From positions 105,563,161 to 105,627,160 of the forward strand of contig NC_134087.1 in the NCBI RefSeq assembly GCF_000715075.1: a stretch of 64,000 nt of DNA, given 5' to 3'. Within the stretch, counting starts at the first letter, position 1, and each line of letters begins with the position of its first letter. This DNA comes from Nicotiana tabacum (lineage: Eukaryota; Streptophyta; Magnoliopsida; Solanales; Solanaceae). Shown one piece after another: positions 24,210 to 37,600 of this stretch. The notes below the pieces were generated by a model. That model worked only from the letters and a program-made list of their open reading frames with translations. It had not been told where the DNA came from and searched no databases. The position numbers and the translations under genes were made by a program.

Positions 24210-25428
24210 TTGTGCATGACTTAATTGATTGCTTGGGAATTTTCGATAATTGATGTGGCCTTATTGGCCTGAGATATAAATTGTTAAAAGATGAAAATAA
24301 AATTGGAAATCCCCTATTAATAAAAGAATCACTTACTTGCCTCATGTTATTGAGCTTACAGTCATTTTATAAAATCCATGACTAATCATATTATCGGTAT
24401 ATTATTGTTGGCCTTAGTAAGTGTCGGAGTCGACCTCTCGTCACTACTTCTTCGAGATTAGACTGGATACTTACTGGGTACGTATTATTTTCGTATTCAT
24501 ACTACACTTGTTGTATATTTTGTTGTACAAACATATACACATGTAGTGGCCTCGTGGGCGCAGTAGCGTGGTTGATGCGGAGACTTAGGTGAGCTACATC
24601 TTTGGTATGATCCACAGCCAGTAGAGTCTCCTTCAGAGTATTTACATTTTTCTCTCCTGTCCAATTTGAATGCCGGACGGTTGTTGTATTTTATTTTATT
24701 TCCTAGTAAATGCTCATGTACTTGTGACACCGGGTTCTGGGATGATATGGAATATTCAGTATTGAAAATTTGAAAACATTATTAATTATGATGTAAAGTT
24801 TATTTTTTACTAGTTAAAATGAAGGAGATTTATGATTTCAAAAATATTAAAAATGAGGATTTAATTAACTATATAGGATTAGCTTGACTGACAGTGATGT
24901 CCGGCGCCATCACGATCTTTAACGGATTTTGGGTCGTGACAAGTAGTGAGTAGGGCAATGGAACAAGGAAATAGTATAGGGAAGGTAGGAAGTAATTTTA
25001 TTAGATTTGGTCTATATTTAAGATAAATTCTTGTAACCTCTATGTAGTAGATTATATTAAAATTATTATGTATTTTCTAATAAATTCTACTAAAAAATAA
25101 CATAAAAGTTAAAATATCAAAATTAAGCATAAAAATTATCAAATACTAAAAAATATGATGGAAAACTCGAGTATGATAAAAAAAAATTAGGCGTTCACAC
25201 CGCTAAAAATTATATTCTTAAAACATAAAAATATTGTTATGATATTTCAGTTTTGAATATTTAAATTTGTAGAATTATTAGTGTTATTGACTCTTGTCAA
25301 TCACTTTCCACTTTTCTTCATCTCTCAATCTCTCTATCTATTTTCTTTGTATTCTTAAATTTTTTGTCTACCTTCCAAACATTATTATTACTAGTTTAGT
25401 GTACGTGTGTTGTACGTGTTAATAAGAG

Positions 25429-25431
<3 letters not shown>

Positions 25432-25480
<49 letters not shown>
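25432..25480. repeat. (AT)n microsatellite, about 24 units
   Basis: Unit 2 counterpart of the 61-unit tract at 11770-11893; the left flank also differs (AATAAGAGTTA). Confidence 0.95.
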
Positions 25481-25482
<2 letters not shown>

Positions 25483-25803
25483 TTATTGTAAAGTAACATT
25501 AACGTTAAAATAACTGTACTTAATATTTGTTTAAATGATGCAAATAAATGTTATTACATTGACACGGTAAATGAATTCAATATCCTCAAAATGACGTATT
25601 TAGTTAAATTAGTTATACAATAATTGTAATATGGTAATTACATAAAAATCTCATCTATGAAATTATATGCTTGATTTTTACCGTTAACAATTTTAGCCTA
25701 GAAATTTCTCATAATAACTGGCATTATCCAAAAGTAAATTAGTATTGCATAAATTCATGTATATTATGCAAAACTTTAGAATCTCAATAGCAATTAAAGA
25801 AAT

Positions 25804-25960
25804 AAGTTCACTTGCTATGACAAATATCAACTCGAAGAAAATTTATAGAGGCTTATTTTTGAGATTGTCACTACGATGAAAGTTGTAACCCTATTTTCGT
25901 TAAAAATAATGATTTATAGATATTAATAAAGAGTATAGCAACTTGCTAACTTTAGATATT
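25804..25960. other. ~157-bp segment present only in unit 2
   Basis: In unit 1 the flanks are joined directly (AAAGAAAT then TGTGTAATCC near 12200). No terminal inverted repeats or target duplication are evident, so a deletion in unit 1 is more likely than an insertion here. Confidence 0.7.
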
Positions 25961-28208
25961 GTGTAATCCAATTTTTATGAGTTTAAAAATTATATTATGC
26001 ACCTAAAATATTCAACTGAAATGAAAGGAAAAATATTATCAATCTGATTAAGAGGCTAAGACAATTCTTCAAGTTTCACTTATACGATTGAAAAAAATAA
26101 TATATATTAATACCTTCACATATATGATTAGAAAAAATAATATATAGTGATACCTTGAAGATCTATAAGAAACATGAGAGACCATATTCTAGTATTTCTT
26201 TCAGCAAACTTGCTGGCACACGTCTCTACAATATGAGAGAAAAGAGAGTAAAGGAAATTAAAATTAATCTTCTCTCTTAGGGACAAACTAAAATTAATAT
26301 TATTCTTGGTAGTGCTAGCTCTGTTTATATATAAAGTTATGTTAAGATTATTGTTAATAGAGGAATAATAAGTGGTAAATATTTTGAAGAAATTTTTGAC
26401 AATCAACTTTCACTAATTGGCCTTATGCATTACACATGGATGTATACAAATCAATAAATATGTACAAATAAAGTTATGTTTGCTAATAGACCTCTAAAGA
26501 CTAAAACCAGAAAGCTCCAACCTTTTTTTGCCTTCTGTAGAATGAAGTAATATAATTTATGAAATGAATTATTGTGCCATGAATCGACCAAATCTATGGA
26601 AGAATCCATTAACTACGTGCAACTATAATCTATGTAAATTATAACAGATTGTGTAATTCAAAAAGAACATAATCTAAAAACAAAAACAAAAAAAACTATT
26701 GAGCATGGTCTTAAGGTTCTTTTTCTTTTTTCCGTTCATCGCTGAAATTCTTTATAGAGATATGCATTTTTTCAACCCTAGTAGACTTTTATTTGCAATT
26801 AAAGTTCGGAGATAATATTTAATGACAAATATATTTCGTAAAAAAGGAATAAAAGGAAATAATTCAATTTATATTAAATGATCAAAATTCTATACATAAA
26901 ATTCAAAGTAGCGTCTTGATAATGGACTTCAAATTACTAAAAGGAAGCAATATTTCTCAGGATTTGCAGCACGTGAAATAAGAGTTGAACGTAAATAGAA
27001 GACTTGGTTCAATTGAATTCAAAAATACCTATGAATAATAACAACTATGAATACTAATCGGTTATAATTCCATAATACAAACTAAAAACTCTTAAAACTG
27101 TAATACCATATGTGAAAATGATAATTTCCTAGTTTTTCTTTAAAGAATATTCAAGATCAAATAAGAAAAGAATTTATATAAGGTTACATCAGAATTGCTT
27201 TTAAAGTTTCAAATATTAAGCTCCAAAGAATATTTAATAAATAAAATTTAAAATAATTCATGAAATATTATCAATTGCAATTGGAAAAAATAATTTACAA
27301 CCTTTTTTATATAGTAATAGAGTTGATAAATTTCAATATGAAAAAAGAGTGAATATTTTTGTGGCCTTACTCTTTGTAGCCTAAAATGTTAAAACCGAAC
27401 AAAAAAAAATACTCCAAAGCATGAAAGGAGTTGAAAGTTCTCGAATGATTTGATAACCAAATTTACAAACTTTGTTTAGTTATTCTTTTACACTTGAAAA
27501 ATTAAATAAGGAAGAATTTTGATACTCAAAATTTAATTGATTTTGAAATCTTAAATATTAGGAAACTAATTAAATGATCATTCCTAAAAATTAAAAAAAT
27601 AATTAAATAACTATTTTATCTAGTGTAAAATCTATTTTAAAGGGTAAAAAAGAAAGACGATATTTCGCTAATGATCTTTGTGCTTTTAATATAGTACTAG
27701 TCTCTATGTTCGTGCGATGCACGAAATATCTTATGTCAAACATTAAAAAACGTGGATCAAAATAATAAACTTTCACTTACATATATATTCTAAAACTACT
27801 TGTTACTAAGTATGTGTGAATTTCATAATCGATTAAAACAAAAAATTAAGAATATATGAAAGTTACCAATATTTGAATTAGAAAGACACGTCTTGGTTTG
27901 GCGGGGGAGGGGGGCTAATGGCCTAATCATAATAATTTACTCATATTTTTGTTTAATCCTACATAAATTTATAGATTATTTTGGGTATAAACAATAGAAA
28001 ATAAAAGTATAATTAAAGACTACCTCTTATTTTGAAGCCAAAACAAAGTAGGTTGTTAATTATGTGTTCTGCACGTTTAAACTCACTCTAATTTTTTGTC
28101 TCTTTTAGATATTCATTCATGCGTTTAAACAAGGAGTTACGCTGGCATTGGGATATTACATTATATATGGCTTAAGAAAATCTTTTTATATTCTGGTGAC
28201 ATTTAAGA

Positions 28209-30107
28209 TGTCACGATCCAAAATCCACTAAGGATCGTGATGGCGCCGGACACCGCTGTCAAGCAAGCCAATCAAAAATACTTAATTTAGGCCTTATTTT
28301 AAAAATGTTGAAAACTATGATTTTTCCTTCAATTCTACTAGTAACAGGTAACCATTTCAAATTAAATAAAAATGTTTGGAATAATACAAATACTCCAAAA
28401 TCATCCCAGAACCCGGTGTCACAAGTGCATGAGCATTTACTACATAATGAAATAAAATACAGTAACTGTCCGGAATACAAATTGGACAGAAATGAAAATA
28501 CAGTACAATACTCTGAAGGAGATTATGCTGGCTACGGGGCGTCTCGATAAATGCAGCTCACCTAAGTCTCTGTATCAACCATGTCGTTAGGCCACTAAGC
28601 CACTAGCCACACATAAACATGTGCAACAAAAATGCACAGCAAGTGTAGTATGAGTACGAAAACATCGTGTACCCAGCAAGTATCCCGTCTAATCTAGAAG
28701 AAGTAGAGACGAGAGGCCGACTTCAACACTTACTAGTGGTTCAATAATAACGTATTAAAAATGTGAGGAAATCATGAACTTTATAAAGCAAATATACACT
28801 CATAAAGCCTAAAAGTAGGTAAACAACTCCTCAAATAATAATAGATTTCCAAAGATTTATTTTTCATCATCTTTATTAATTTATCTCCGGCCATGAAAGG
28901 CAAATATCATCATTTATAAATCTCAGACAAGCAATACAAGCATGTGCATATCATGCCGAGGTCGTATGGCCCGATCCAACATAAAAATAAAATGTGCACT
29001 GCCAGAGGGTCGAATGGCAAACCATAGATGCATCTATTACCCCGCTCGCGAATCATACATGCGACACGGTCAAATATAAATAAACAATCACCCCGCTCGC
29101 GAATCATGCATGTGACGCAGGTACACATTGAAACACGCATTCAAACAGTCAATCAAGACTTCATCAGGGAAATAATTACCCAAAGAAATAGCCATTCTCT
29201 TTAACGGTCAAGAAACTTATGTTTAATTCCTTTAGAAATTCATTTACCAATTCAATATGATTTAAGCATTTTAAACCGACCACAAGATTCCAAATGTTAC
29301 AAGTAGAATATGCTATTGGGTCCTAGATTACCCGGACTTATGCATAATAGTAGCTACGCACGGACTCTCATCACCTTGTACGTACGTAGCCCCTACAAAT
29401 AGGAGCACATATCCAATTAATTCACCTATGGGGACAATTCCCTCTTACAAGGTTAGAAAAGAGACTCACCTCGCTCCGAAGCCTATTTCCCAATTCAAGA
29501 ACGCGCTCAAACCTCCACATCGGAGCCGAACAATCCAAAACTATTCAAATGAGGTAAGAACTAATCAATACATGCTCAAAGGTTCATATTCTAATTATTA
29601 AACCAATTTCTCAACCCTAAATGCAAGGATTCCTAAAGTTCATCCCCGGGTCCACGTGCCCGGATTCCGAAAATTCTTGAAGAAAGTTGTTACCCATAAC
29701 CTAAGGATCAAGAATATATGATTTCTACTAAATTCTATAACAAATTTTGTGGTTAAATCTTAATTTTATCAAAACCCTAGGTTTTTTATCTAAACCCTTA
29801 ATTTTCCCTAATTTTCACATGTTAATCTTCCCATAATCTATGTATTTAACCCATGTTGGGTAGACATTACTTACCTCAAAGTGCTAGGTGAGAACCCTCT
29901 TCCAAAAGCTCCAAAATTGCCCATGAAATGAAAGGAAATGAGCTAAATGGACTAAGTCTCGAAATTAATAGTTGTGCACAGGCCTCAGATGTCGCATTGC
30001 GACACCTGGTTCGCAAATGCGAACATGGGCCTCCCCTGCCAAGGTCGCAAATGCGGACTCTGCTGAGGTCGCAAATGCGAACTCTACCTCAGGCCAGGCT
30101 CCATCGC
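28209..30107 (-). repeat. Solo LTR E/D, 3' part (unit 2)
   Basis: Copy of 14456-16388. It ends at B2's target duplication ATCGC (30103-30107) and, with 42968-43910, makes up one minus-strand LTR of about 2.84 kb. TAAGA flanks it at 28204-28208 and 43911-43915. Confidence 0.87.
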
Positions 30108-32934
30108 TAAGATAACCCAAAAGGTCATCACTTATTTTAGAAATAAATTCCGCATTTCGAGACTTTAAAAACCTCTTTCAGTATCACCTCGATTTGCGTG
30201 CACAGTCCGAGCGCGTAGCCTGAAAGCCATTATGTAAAAATCTGTGAAAAATGATGATTTTTACCTTTAAAATGAGTTTAAGTTGACTTCGGTCAATATT
30301 TTGAGTAAAGTATCCGGATCCATGATTTGATGGTCCTAGAGGGTCCGTAGGAAAATATAGGATTTGGGCGTATGCCCGGAATCGAATTTCGAGATCCCAA
30401 GCCCAAGAAATGAATTTTTAAAGAAAATTATTTTCTGGAGTATTTATGAGTTTTTGAAAATAAAATGTGTTTAAAATTTGATGGTACCGGGCCCGTATTC
30501 TGGTTCCAGAGCCCGGTAGAGGTCTTATAGGTGATTTTAAGTTGAGTCTGTGAAATTTGATAAGAAACGGACTTGAAATGACGTGAATCAGACCTTATTT
30601 GAGAAAATTAAAAATTTTGATGTTCTTAAGTAATTTCATGATTTTGATGCTAAATTCATAGTTGTTGATGTTATTTTGGTGATTTGAATGCATGAGCAAG
30701 TCTGTATGATGTTTTTAGGTTAGTGTGCATGTTTGGTTTGGAGCTCCGAGGGCTCGGGTGAGTTTTGGATAGGCCATGGAGTGAAATTTGGACTTAGGAA
30801 GTTGTAGATTTGAACTGGTATATTGAAGGCCTGCAGGCTTCGCAAATGTGAGAGATAAGTCGCAAATGCGAAAGAGCCCAGGCCAGCATTTCCTAACAAA
30901 TGCGATGTCCCCAGTTGTGGCCAGTCGTCGCAAATGCGACAGATATATCGCAAAAGCGACTTCGCAAATGCGAGCATTGCAGACTTCTCGGTTCACAATT
31001 GCGAACCATGGTCGCAATTGCGATACCTGCAACCTGTAAACTCATAACTTAGACGCATTTCAACTATTTTTCACATTCTTTCAAAATCAAAACACTCTTG
31101 GGCGATTTTTCAAAAACAACTTCTCTTCCTTATCAATTGTAAGTCATTTCTAACTTGTTTCCTTCAATCTTTAACATCTTTTCACATGATTTCAACTCAA
31201 AATCAAAGGTTTTCATGAGGAAAATTGGGTGTTTTGGGTAGAACCTAGGTTTTTCAAATTTTGGGGATTTGGACCTCGATTTGAGGTCCAATTTCAAAAA
31301 ATAATTATATATTTGGGATCGTGGGGGAATGGATAATCGGGTTTTGGTTCGACACTCGGGTTTTGACCATGTGGACCCGGGGGCAATTTTTGACTTTTTG
31401 GGGAAAACTTTAGAAAACGTATTTCCATGCATTAGAATTGATTCAAATAGCATTTATTGAAGTAATTAAGTAACTTATGGCTAGATACGAGCGAATTGGT
31501 GGTGGAATAAAGAGGGTTATAGCGATAATTGAGACTTGAATTGGGTTCGTGGCATCGAGGTAAGTGTTTGGTCTAACCTTAGCTTGAGGGATTAGGAGTT
31601 GTATCCTATTTGCTATGTGTTACTTGTTGAGTACGACGTATAGGCATGGTGACGAGTATCTATACGTTGGTGTCAAGCATGACCATGAGTCTCAAATTGA
31701 AATCGTTGTGTTCTTAATAAGTACTATGAATGCCTAAGTTGTTGATTCTCTGTGTTGAGCAAGAATTATGACTATTCTCGTGGAAATTACTTATGGTTGG
31801 GTATTGGTATTAGTTGAGATTTTTTTGTGAAGTTAGATGTTGGAACAAGTTTTGTGATAGTGGATTCCCTTGCCGGGACGTATTTACTTATACTATCGAT
31901 TCCCTTGCCGGGATAGTGTTGTTTCCTTATCATTCCCTTGCCGGGACTCTTTTGTGATTGGTGTTGAATTGCATGATATAGATCGGGTTGTATGCTGCAA
32001 TAATATTAAATTTGGATCGGGTTGCACGCCACAACAATATTATATTTGGATCGGGTTGCATGCCGCAACAATATTATATTTGGATCGGGTTGCACGCCGC
32101 AACAATATTATATTTGGATCGGGTTGCACGCCGCAACAGTGATAAATGATATGGATCGGGTTGCATGCCGCAACAGTATTTTTTTTATGATTTGGATCAG
32201 GTTGCGCCCCGCAACAATAAATAATAAAAGTGTTTATTGGTTGGTTACGATTTCCTTATTCTTTTGCTATGAATTTTAAATTGTTCTATACTTTAACTAT
32301 TGGTAAATGATATTCCCCCGTAGCATGCCCCCCTCCCATCTTTAATTGTTTATTTCTGTTTTATTTCCTGTTGTATATGATATAACTGCACAGGTTTATT
32401 TGGTAGTCTGGTCCTAGCCTCGTCACGACTTCGCCGGGGTTAGGCCAGGCACTTACCAGCACATGGGGTCAGTAGTGTTGATACTACACTCTGCACTATG
32501 TGCAAATCCCGGAGTGACACCTTTTGGACCGTAGCTTTAGGTGGCTGCCTTCAGTCCAGTCAGAGATTCCGAGGTAGTCCTGCAGACGTCCGTAGGCCCC
32601 GGCGTTCTCTTCTATCTTTATATTCTATTTTCATTTACTTCAGAGATATATTGTATCTTTTTTTCAGACCTTGTTTGTAGTAATTCTAGACTGTCTGTGA
32701 AGCGTGACACCAGTTCTGGGTAGATTTTGCTTTAGATGATGTATTGGATATTTATTCAAATGTTTTATCGTTTCTTCTGCTTGTTTAAAAAATTTGTTGT
32801 TTATAAGCTATTGTTCCTAACTGTTAAAGGATTTAAAATTGGGAAAAGATAATTTATTCACACCGTTGGCTTGCCTAGCTTTCATTAGTAGGTTCCATCA
32901 CGACTCCTGAGGGTGAAAAATTCGGGTTGTGACA
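30108..32934 (+). repeat. 5' LTR of element B2
   Basis: About 2.83 kb, the duplicate of the B1 5' LTR, with the same order of word array (about 30839-31023), CCCTTGCCGGGA repeats (about 31866-31950), hairpin minisatellite (about 31978-32225) and end GGGTTGTGACA. One word is damaged (CTAACAAATGCGA near 30893). Confidence 0.9.
31978..32225 (+). repeat. Hairpin minisatellite in B2 5' LTR (7 copies)
   Basis: Same ~34-bp unit as in B1 (GGATCGGGTTGCACGCCGCA plus an AT-rich half), seven copies, with a few different stem and loop substitutions. Confidence 0.88.
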
Positions 32935-32937
32935 AGT

Positions 32938-32955
32938 TGGTATCAGAGCTCTAGG
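32938..32955 (+). other. Primer-binding site of element B2
   Basis: TGGTATCAGAGCTCTAGG starts three bases after the LTR. This is the usual complement of the tRNA-Met 3' end used by Ty3-gypsy elements. Confidence 0.87.
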
Positions 32956-33131
32956 TTACATGGGTCTCACAATTCACAGACAAGCTTAGTAGAGCCTGAG
33001 GGATCGGTACGGAGACGTATGTATTTATCCCTCAGAGGCTACAGAGTTAAGAAAAACTTCACATCTATTATTTCCTGTCGTACGGTTTGGTTTCTCAATG
33101 CTAATTGAATTTCTACTCTATTCTTTCACAG

Positions 33132-34670
33132 ATGGCGAGAACATGCGCTTCCTCATCCACCGATCAGCAGCCCGAGCCCCCAGCAGCAGCTCCCATGAGG
33201 GGCGAGGGCGAGGGCGAGGCCGTGCTAGAGGCCGAGGTAGGGGCAGAGCCCAGCCCAAAGCAACAGCACCAGCGACGGAGCCTCAGGTTGAAATTGATGA
33301 TGAGGTTCCGGCCCAGACAATTCCGGTAGGCCCAGCTCAGGTCCCAGAGGGGTTCATTGCTACCCTAGTACTCCAGGATGCTCTGGTCCGTCTAGTGGGC
33401 CTTATGGAGAGTGTCACCAGGGCAGGCTTGCTTCCCGTAGCACCAACTGTCTCTCAGGCTAGAACAGGAGCCCAAACTCCTGCTACTCGCACTCCGGAGC
33501 AGAAGGCTCCCCAGTTTCAGACTTTAGCAGCTCAGCCAGTTGGAGCAGTCCAGCCGGGTGTGGTAGCTCAGATCGGTGATGGAGCAGCTATATCTGCCGA
33601 TGCTTTGTGGAGATTGGACAGATTCACCAAGCTCTTCACTACTACTTTCAACGGTGCATCTTCTGAGAATCCCCATGATTATCTAGACAACTGTCATGAG
33701 GTTCTCAGGAACATGGGGATAGTGGAGACCAATGGGGTCGACTTTGCTACTTTTCGCTTGTCTGGATCTGCCAAGACTTGGTGGAGAGACTATTGTTTGG
33801 CTAGACCAGCCGGATCACCAGCTTTGACTTGGGAGAAATTTACTCAGCTATTTCTGGAGAAGTTTCTCCCTATCACTCAGAGAGAGATCTATCGGAGGCA
33901 GTTTGAGCGTCTCCAGCAGGGTTCTATGATCGTTACTCATTATGAGACCAAATTCATCTACTTGGCCCGCCATGCTCTTATCATACTTTCCACCGAGAGA
34001 GAGAGAGGGTGAGGAGGTTCATTGAAGGACTTATTCAGCCGATTCGACTTCAGATGGCTAAGGAGACAGGGAGTGAGATTTCTTTTCAGGAGGCGACCAA
34101 TGTGGCCAGGAGAGTTGAGATGGTTCTATCGCAGGGGGGTTGTCAGGGGTCTGACAAGAGGCCTCGTCATTTAGGCAGATTCAGTGGTGCCTCGTCTGGA
34201 GGTAGGGATTCGTACGGTAGAGGCCATCCTCCTAGGCCTTTTCAGTAAGCACTTCAGGTTTCTCATGGCGCTTCAGGTGGTCGTGGTTCTCATATGCAGT
34301 ATTTTGAGCAGCAGTCCTACAGCGCACTACCAGCTCATATCAGTGCACTGCCGCTCTAGAGTTTTCGGTGTGGTCATTCAGGTCGCTAGGGTCAGTCTCA
34401 GTTTCCTCAGTCGCAGCTCTCAAGTGGATGCTTTGAGTGCGGTGAGTATGGTCATATTCGGAGGACTTGTCCGAGATTGGTGGGTACTCAATCGCAGCAG
34501 CAGGGTTCCCATGCTATGGTTTAGGCACCAGGTGTTCCACCGCCCGCTGCTCCAGCTAGGGGTAGGGGTAGAGGTGCTAGAGGTGGAGGTAGAGGTATTA
34601 GAGGTAGAGGTCAGGCAGCTAGAGATGGAGGCCAGTCAGCAGCAGGCCGTCCCAGAGATGTAGTTTAGGG
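33132..34670 (+). pseudogene. Element B2 gag remnant
   Basis: The start at 33132 (MARTCASSST) is open past the position of the B1 stop. A one-base loss in the arginine-glycine stretch near 33205 then shifts the frame, so the first frame ends at 33329 and the gag core continues in the frame ending at 34012. Core motifs (TWWRDY, QLFLEKFLP, RQFERLQQGSM) are present. A second shift near 33985 moves the reading to the frame starting at 34009 (FIEGLIQPIRLQMAKETG), which stops at 34246. The zinc knuckle is at 34429-34470. It is non-functional, with breaks different from those in B1. Confidence 0.85.
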
Positions 34671-34674
34671 TGGT

Positions 34675-37600
34675 GGGGCACAGCCCCGATGTTATGCTCT
34701 TCCAGCCAGGCCTGAGGCTGAGGCTTCCGATGCAGTTATCATAGGTATTGTTCTAGTTTGTAGCAGAGATACTTCAATTTTATTTGATCTAGGGTCTATA
34801 TACTCCTATGTGTCATCTTACTTTGCACTGTATCTGGTCATGCCTAGTGATTCCTTGAGTGCCCATGTATATGTGTACACCGGTGGGTGATTCTATTATA
34901 GTAGATCGAGTCCATCGTTTGTGTATAGTTATGATTGGGGGTCTTGAGACTCGTATAGATTTGTTACTTCTGGACATGGTTGATTTTGATGTCATATTGG
35001 GGATGGACTGGTTATCACCTTACCACTCTATCTTGGACTGTCATGCCAAGACTGTGACCTTAGCCTTGCCGGGTTTACCTCGTTTAGAATGGAAAGGGAC
35101 TGGTCATTCTACCCGTAGTGCTATCTCTTATGTGAAGGCTCGACGTATGGTCGAGAAGGGGTGTTTGGCCTATTTGGCATATGTTCGTGATTCTAGTGTC
35201 GAGGTTCCTTCTATTGATTTTGTGCCTGTTGTTCGTAAGTTCCCTGAGGTATTTCCTTCAGACCAGCCGGGTATGCCACCCGACAGGGATATTGACTTCT
35301 GCATTGATTTGGCTCTGGGCACTCAGCCCATTTCTATCCCGATGTATCGTATGGCCCCGCCTGAGTTGAAAGAATTGAAGGAGCAATTATAAGACTTGCT
35401 TGAGAAAGGCTTCATTAGACCTAGTGTCTCGCCTTAGGGTGCGACGGTGTTGTTCGTTAAGAAGAAGGATGGATCGATGCGAATGTGCATAGATTACCGG
35501 CAGTTGAACAAGGTTGCAATCAAGAATAAGTATCCATTGCCGAGGATTGATGATTTATTTGATCAACTTCAGGGTGCCAAGGTATTTTCGAAGATTGACT
35601 TGAGATCTAGCTACCATTAGTTGAGGATTAGGGCATCTAACGTCCCTAAGACAGCTTTTCGCACTCGGTAGGGGCACTCGGTAGCTTTTATGGATTTGAT
35701 GAACCGAGTGTTCAGGCCTTACTTGGATTCGTTCGTGATAGTTTTCATTGATGATATTTTGATCTATTCCCGTAGCCGGGAGGAGCATGAGCAGCATCTG
35801 CGAGGGGTTCTTCATACTTTGAGGGATAGTCAGTTGTATGCCAAGTTTTCGAAGTGTGAGTTCTGGTTGAGTTCAGTTGTATTCTTGGGTCATGTTGTAT
35901 CTGCAAAGGGTATTCAGGTTGATCCGAAGAAGATCGAGGCAGTCAAGAACTGGCCTAAACCCGCATCAACTACAGAGATCCGGAGTTTCTTGGGTTTGGT
36001 AGGCTACTATCATCGATTTGTAGAGGGGTTTTCGTCTAATGCAGCCCCGATGACCAGGTTGACCCAGAAGGGTGCCCAATTTAGGTGGTCGGACGAGTAT
36101 GAGGCGAGCTTTCAGAAGGTTAAGACAACTTTGACTACGGCACCAGTGTTGGTTTTGCCCACAGGTTCAGCGCCTTATACGATTTATTGTGATGCATCTC
36201 ATATTGGACTTGGTGCGATGTTGATGCAGGATGGTAAGGTCATTGTATATGCTTCACGGCAATTGAAGATTCATGAGAAGAACTATCCGGTTCATGATTT
36301 GAAGTTAGCAGCCATTGTTCACGCGTTGAAGATTTGGAGGCATTATCTGTATGGCGTGGCATGTGAGGTGTTCACGGATCACAAGAGTCTGCAATATTTG
36401 TTCAAGCAGAAAGAGCTAAATTTGGGGCAGAGAAGGTGGTTGGAGCTATTAAAGGACTATGATATCACCATCTTATATCATCCGGGAAAGGCCAATATGG
36501 TGGCCGATGCTTTGAGTAGGAAGTCAGCCAGTATGGGTAGTCTTGCTTATATTCGGGTTGGTGAGAGACCGCTTGCTTTGGATGTTCAGGATTTGGCCAA
36601 TCAGTTCGTGAGGTTGGATGTTTCTGAGCCCAGTCATGTGTTAGCTTGCACAGTCGCTCGTTCTTCATTATTGGAGCGTATCTGTGATCAGCAGTATGAT
36701 GATCCTCATTGTGTCCTTAGAGACACGGTGCAGCACGGAGGTGCCAAGTAGGTTACCTTAGGAGATGATGGAGTTCTGAGATTGCAGGGTCGAGTTTGTG
36801 TGCCTGATGTGGATGGACTCCGAGAGTTGATTTTAGAGGAGGCCCATAGTTTCTGGTACTCTATTCATCCGGGCGCTGCTAAGATGTATCAGGATTTGCG
36901 GCAGCATTATTGGTAGAGGAGAATGAAGAAGGACATTGTTGCATATGTGGCTCGATGTTTGAACTGTCAGCAGGTTAAGTACGAGCATCAGAGGCCTGGT
37001 AGTTTGTTATAGAAGATTGAGATTCCTAAGTGGAAGTGGGAGCGTATCACTATGGACTTTGTTGTTGGACTCCCACGAACTTAGAGGAAGTTCGATGCAG
37101 TGTGGGTCATTGTTGATAGCTGACCAAGTCAACACATTCCATCCTTGTGGCAGTCTCCTATTCTTTTGAGAGGTTAGTTGAGATCTATATTCGGGAGATT
37201 GTTCGTCTTCATGGCGTGCCCGTGTTTATCGTTTCGGATCGAGGTACGCAGTTTACCTCACATTTCTGGAGAGCAATTCAGTGAGCGTTTCATCCTCAAA
37301 CGGACGGGCAGTCCGAGCGGACCATTCAGATTTTAGAAGATATGCTCCAAGCTTATGTCATTGACTTTGGAGGCTCATGGGATTAGTTTTTTCCTTTAGT
37401 AGAGTTTTCCTACAATAACAGCTACCAGTCGAGTATTCAGATGGCTCCTTATTAGGCTTTGTATGGTAGGCAGTATCGGTCGCCAGTTGGATGGTTTGAT
37501 CCGGGAGAGGCTCGGTTGTTGGGTACGGATCTAGTACAGGATGCCTTAGACAAGGTCAGGATTATTCAGGATATGCTTCGTATAGCTCAGTCCAGGCAAA

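Larger units (their letters stand above)
24942..28208. other. AT-rich block (unit 2 copy)
   Basis: Copy of 11286-14455 with no supportable gene. It differs by a much shorter (AT)n tract (25432-25480) and about 157 extra bases at 25804-25960. It carries the Helitron-like end at 27697-27723 and the TAAGA duplication at 28204-28208. Confidence 0.6.

Noticed and set aside
24207..28208. Independent second insertion of the same elements instead of a duplication
   Set aside because: Host-like AT block, target duplications and element order all match unit 1, which separate insertions could not reproduce.
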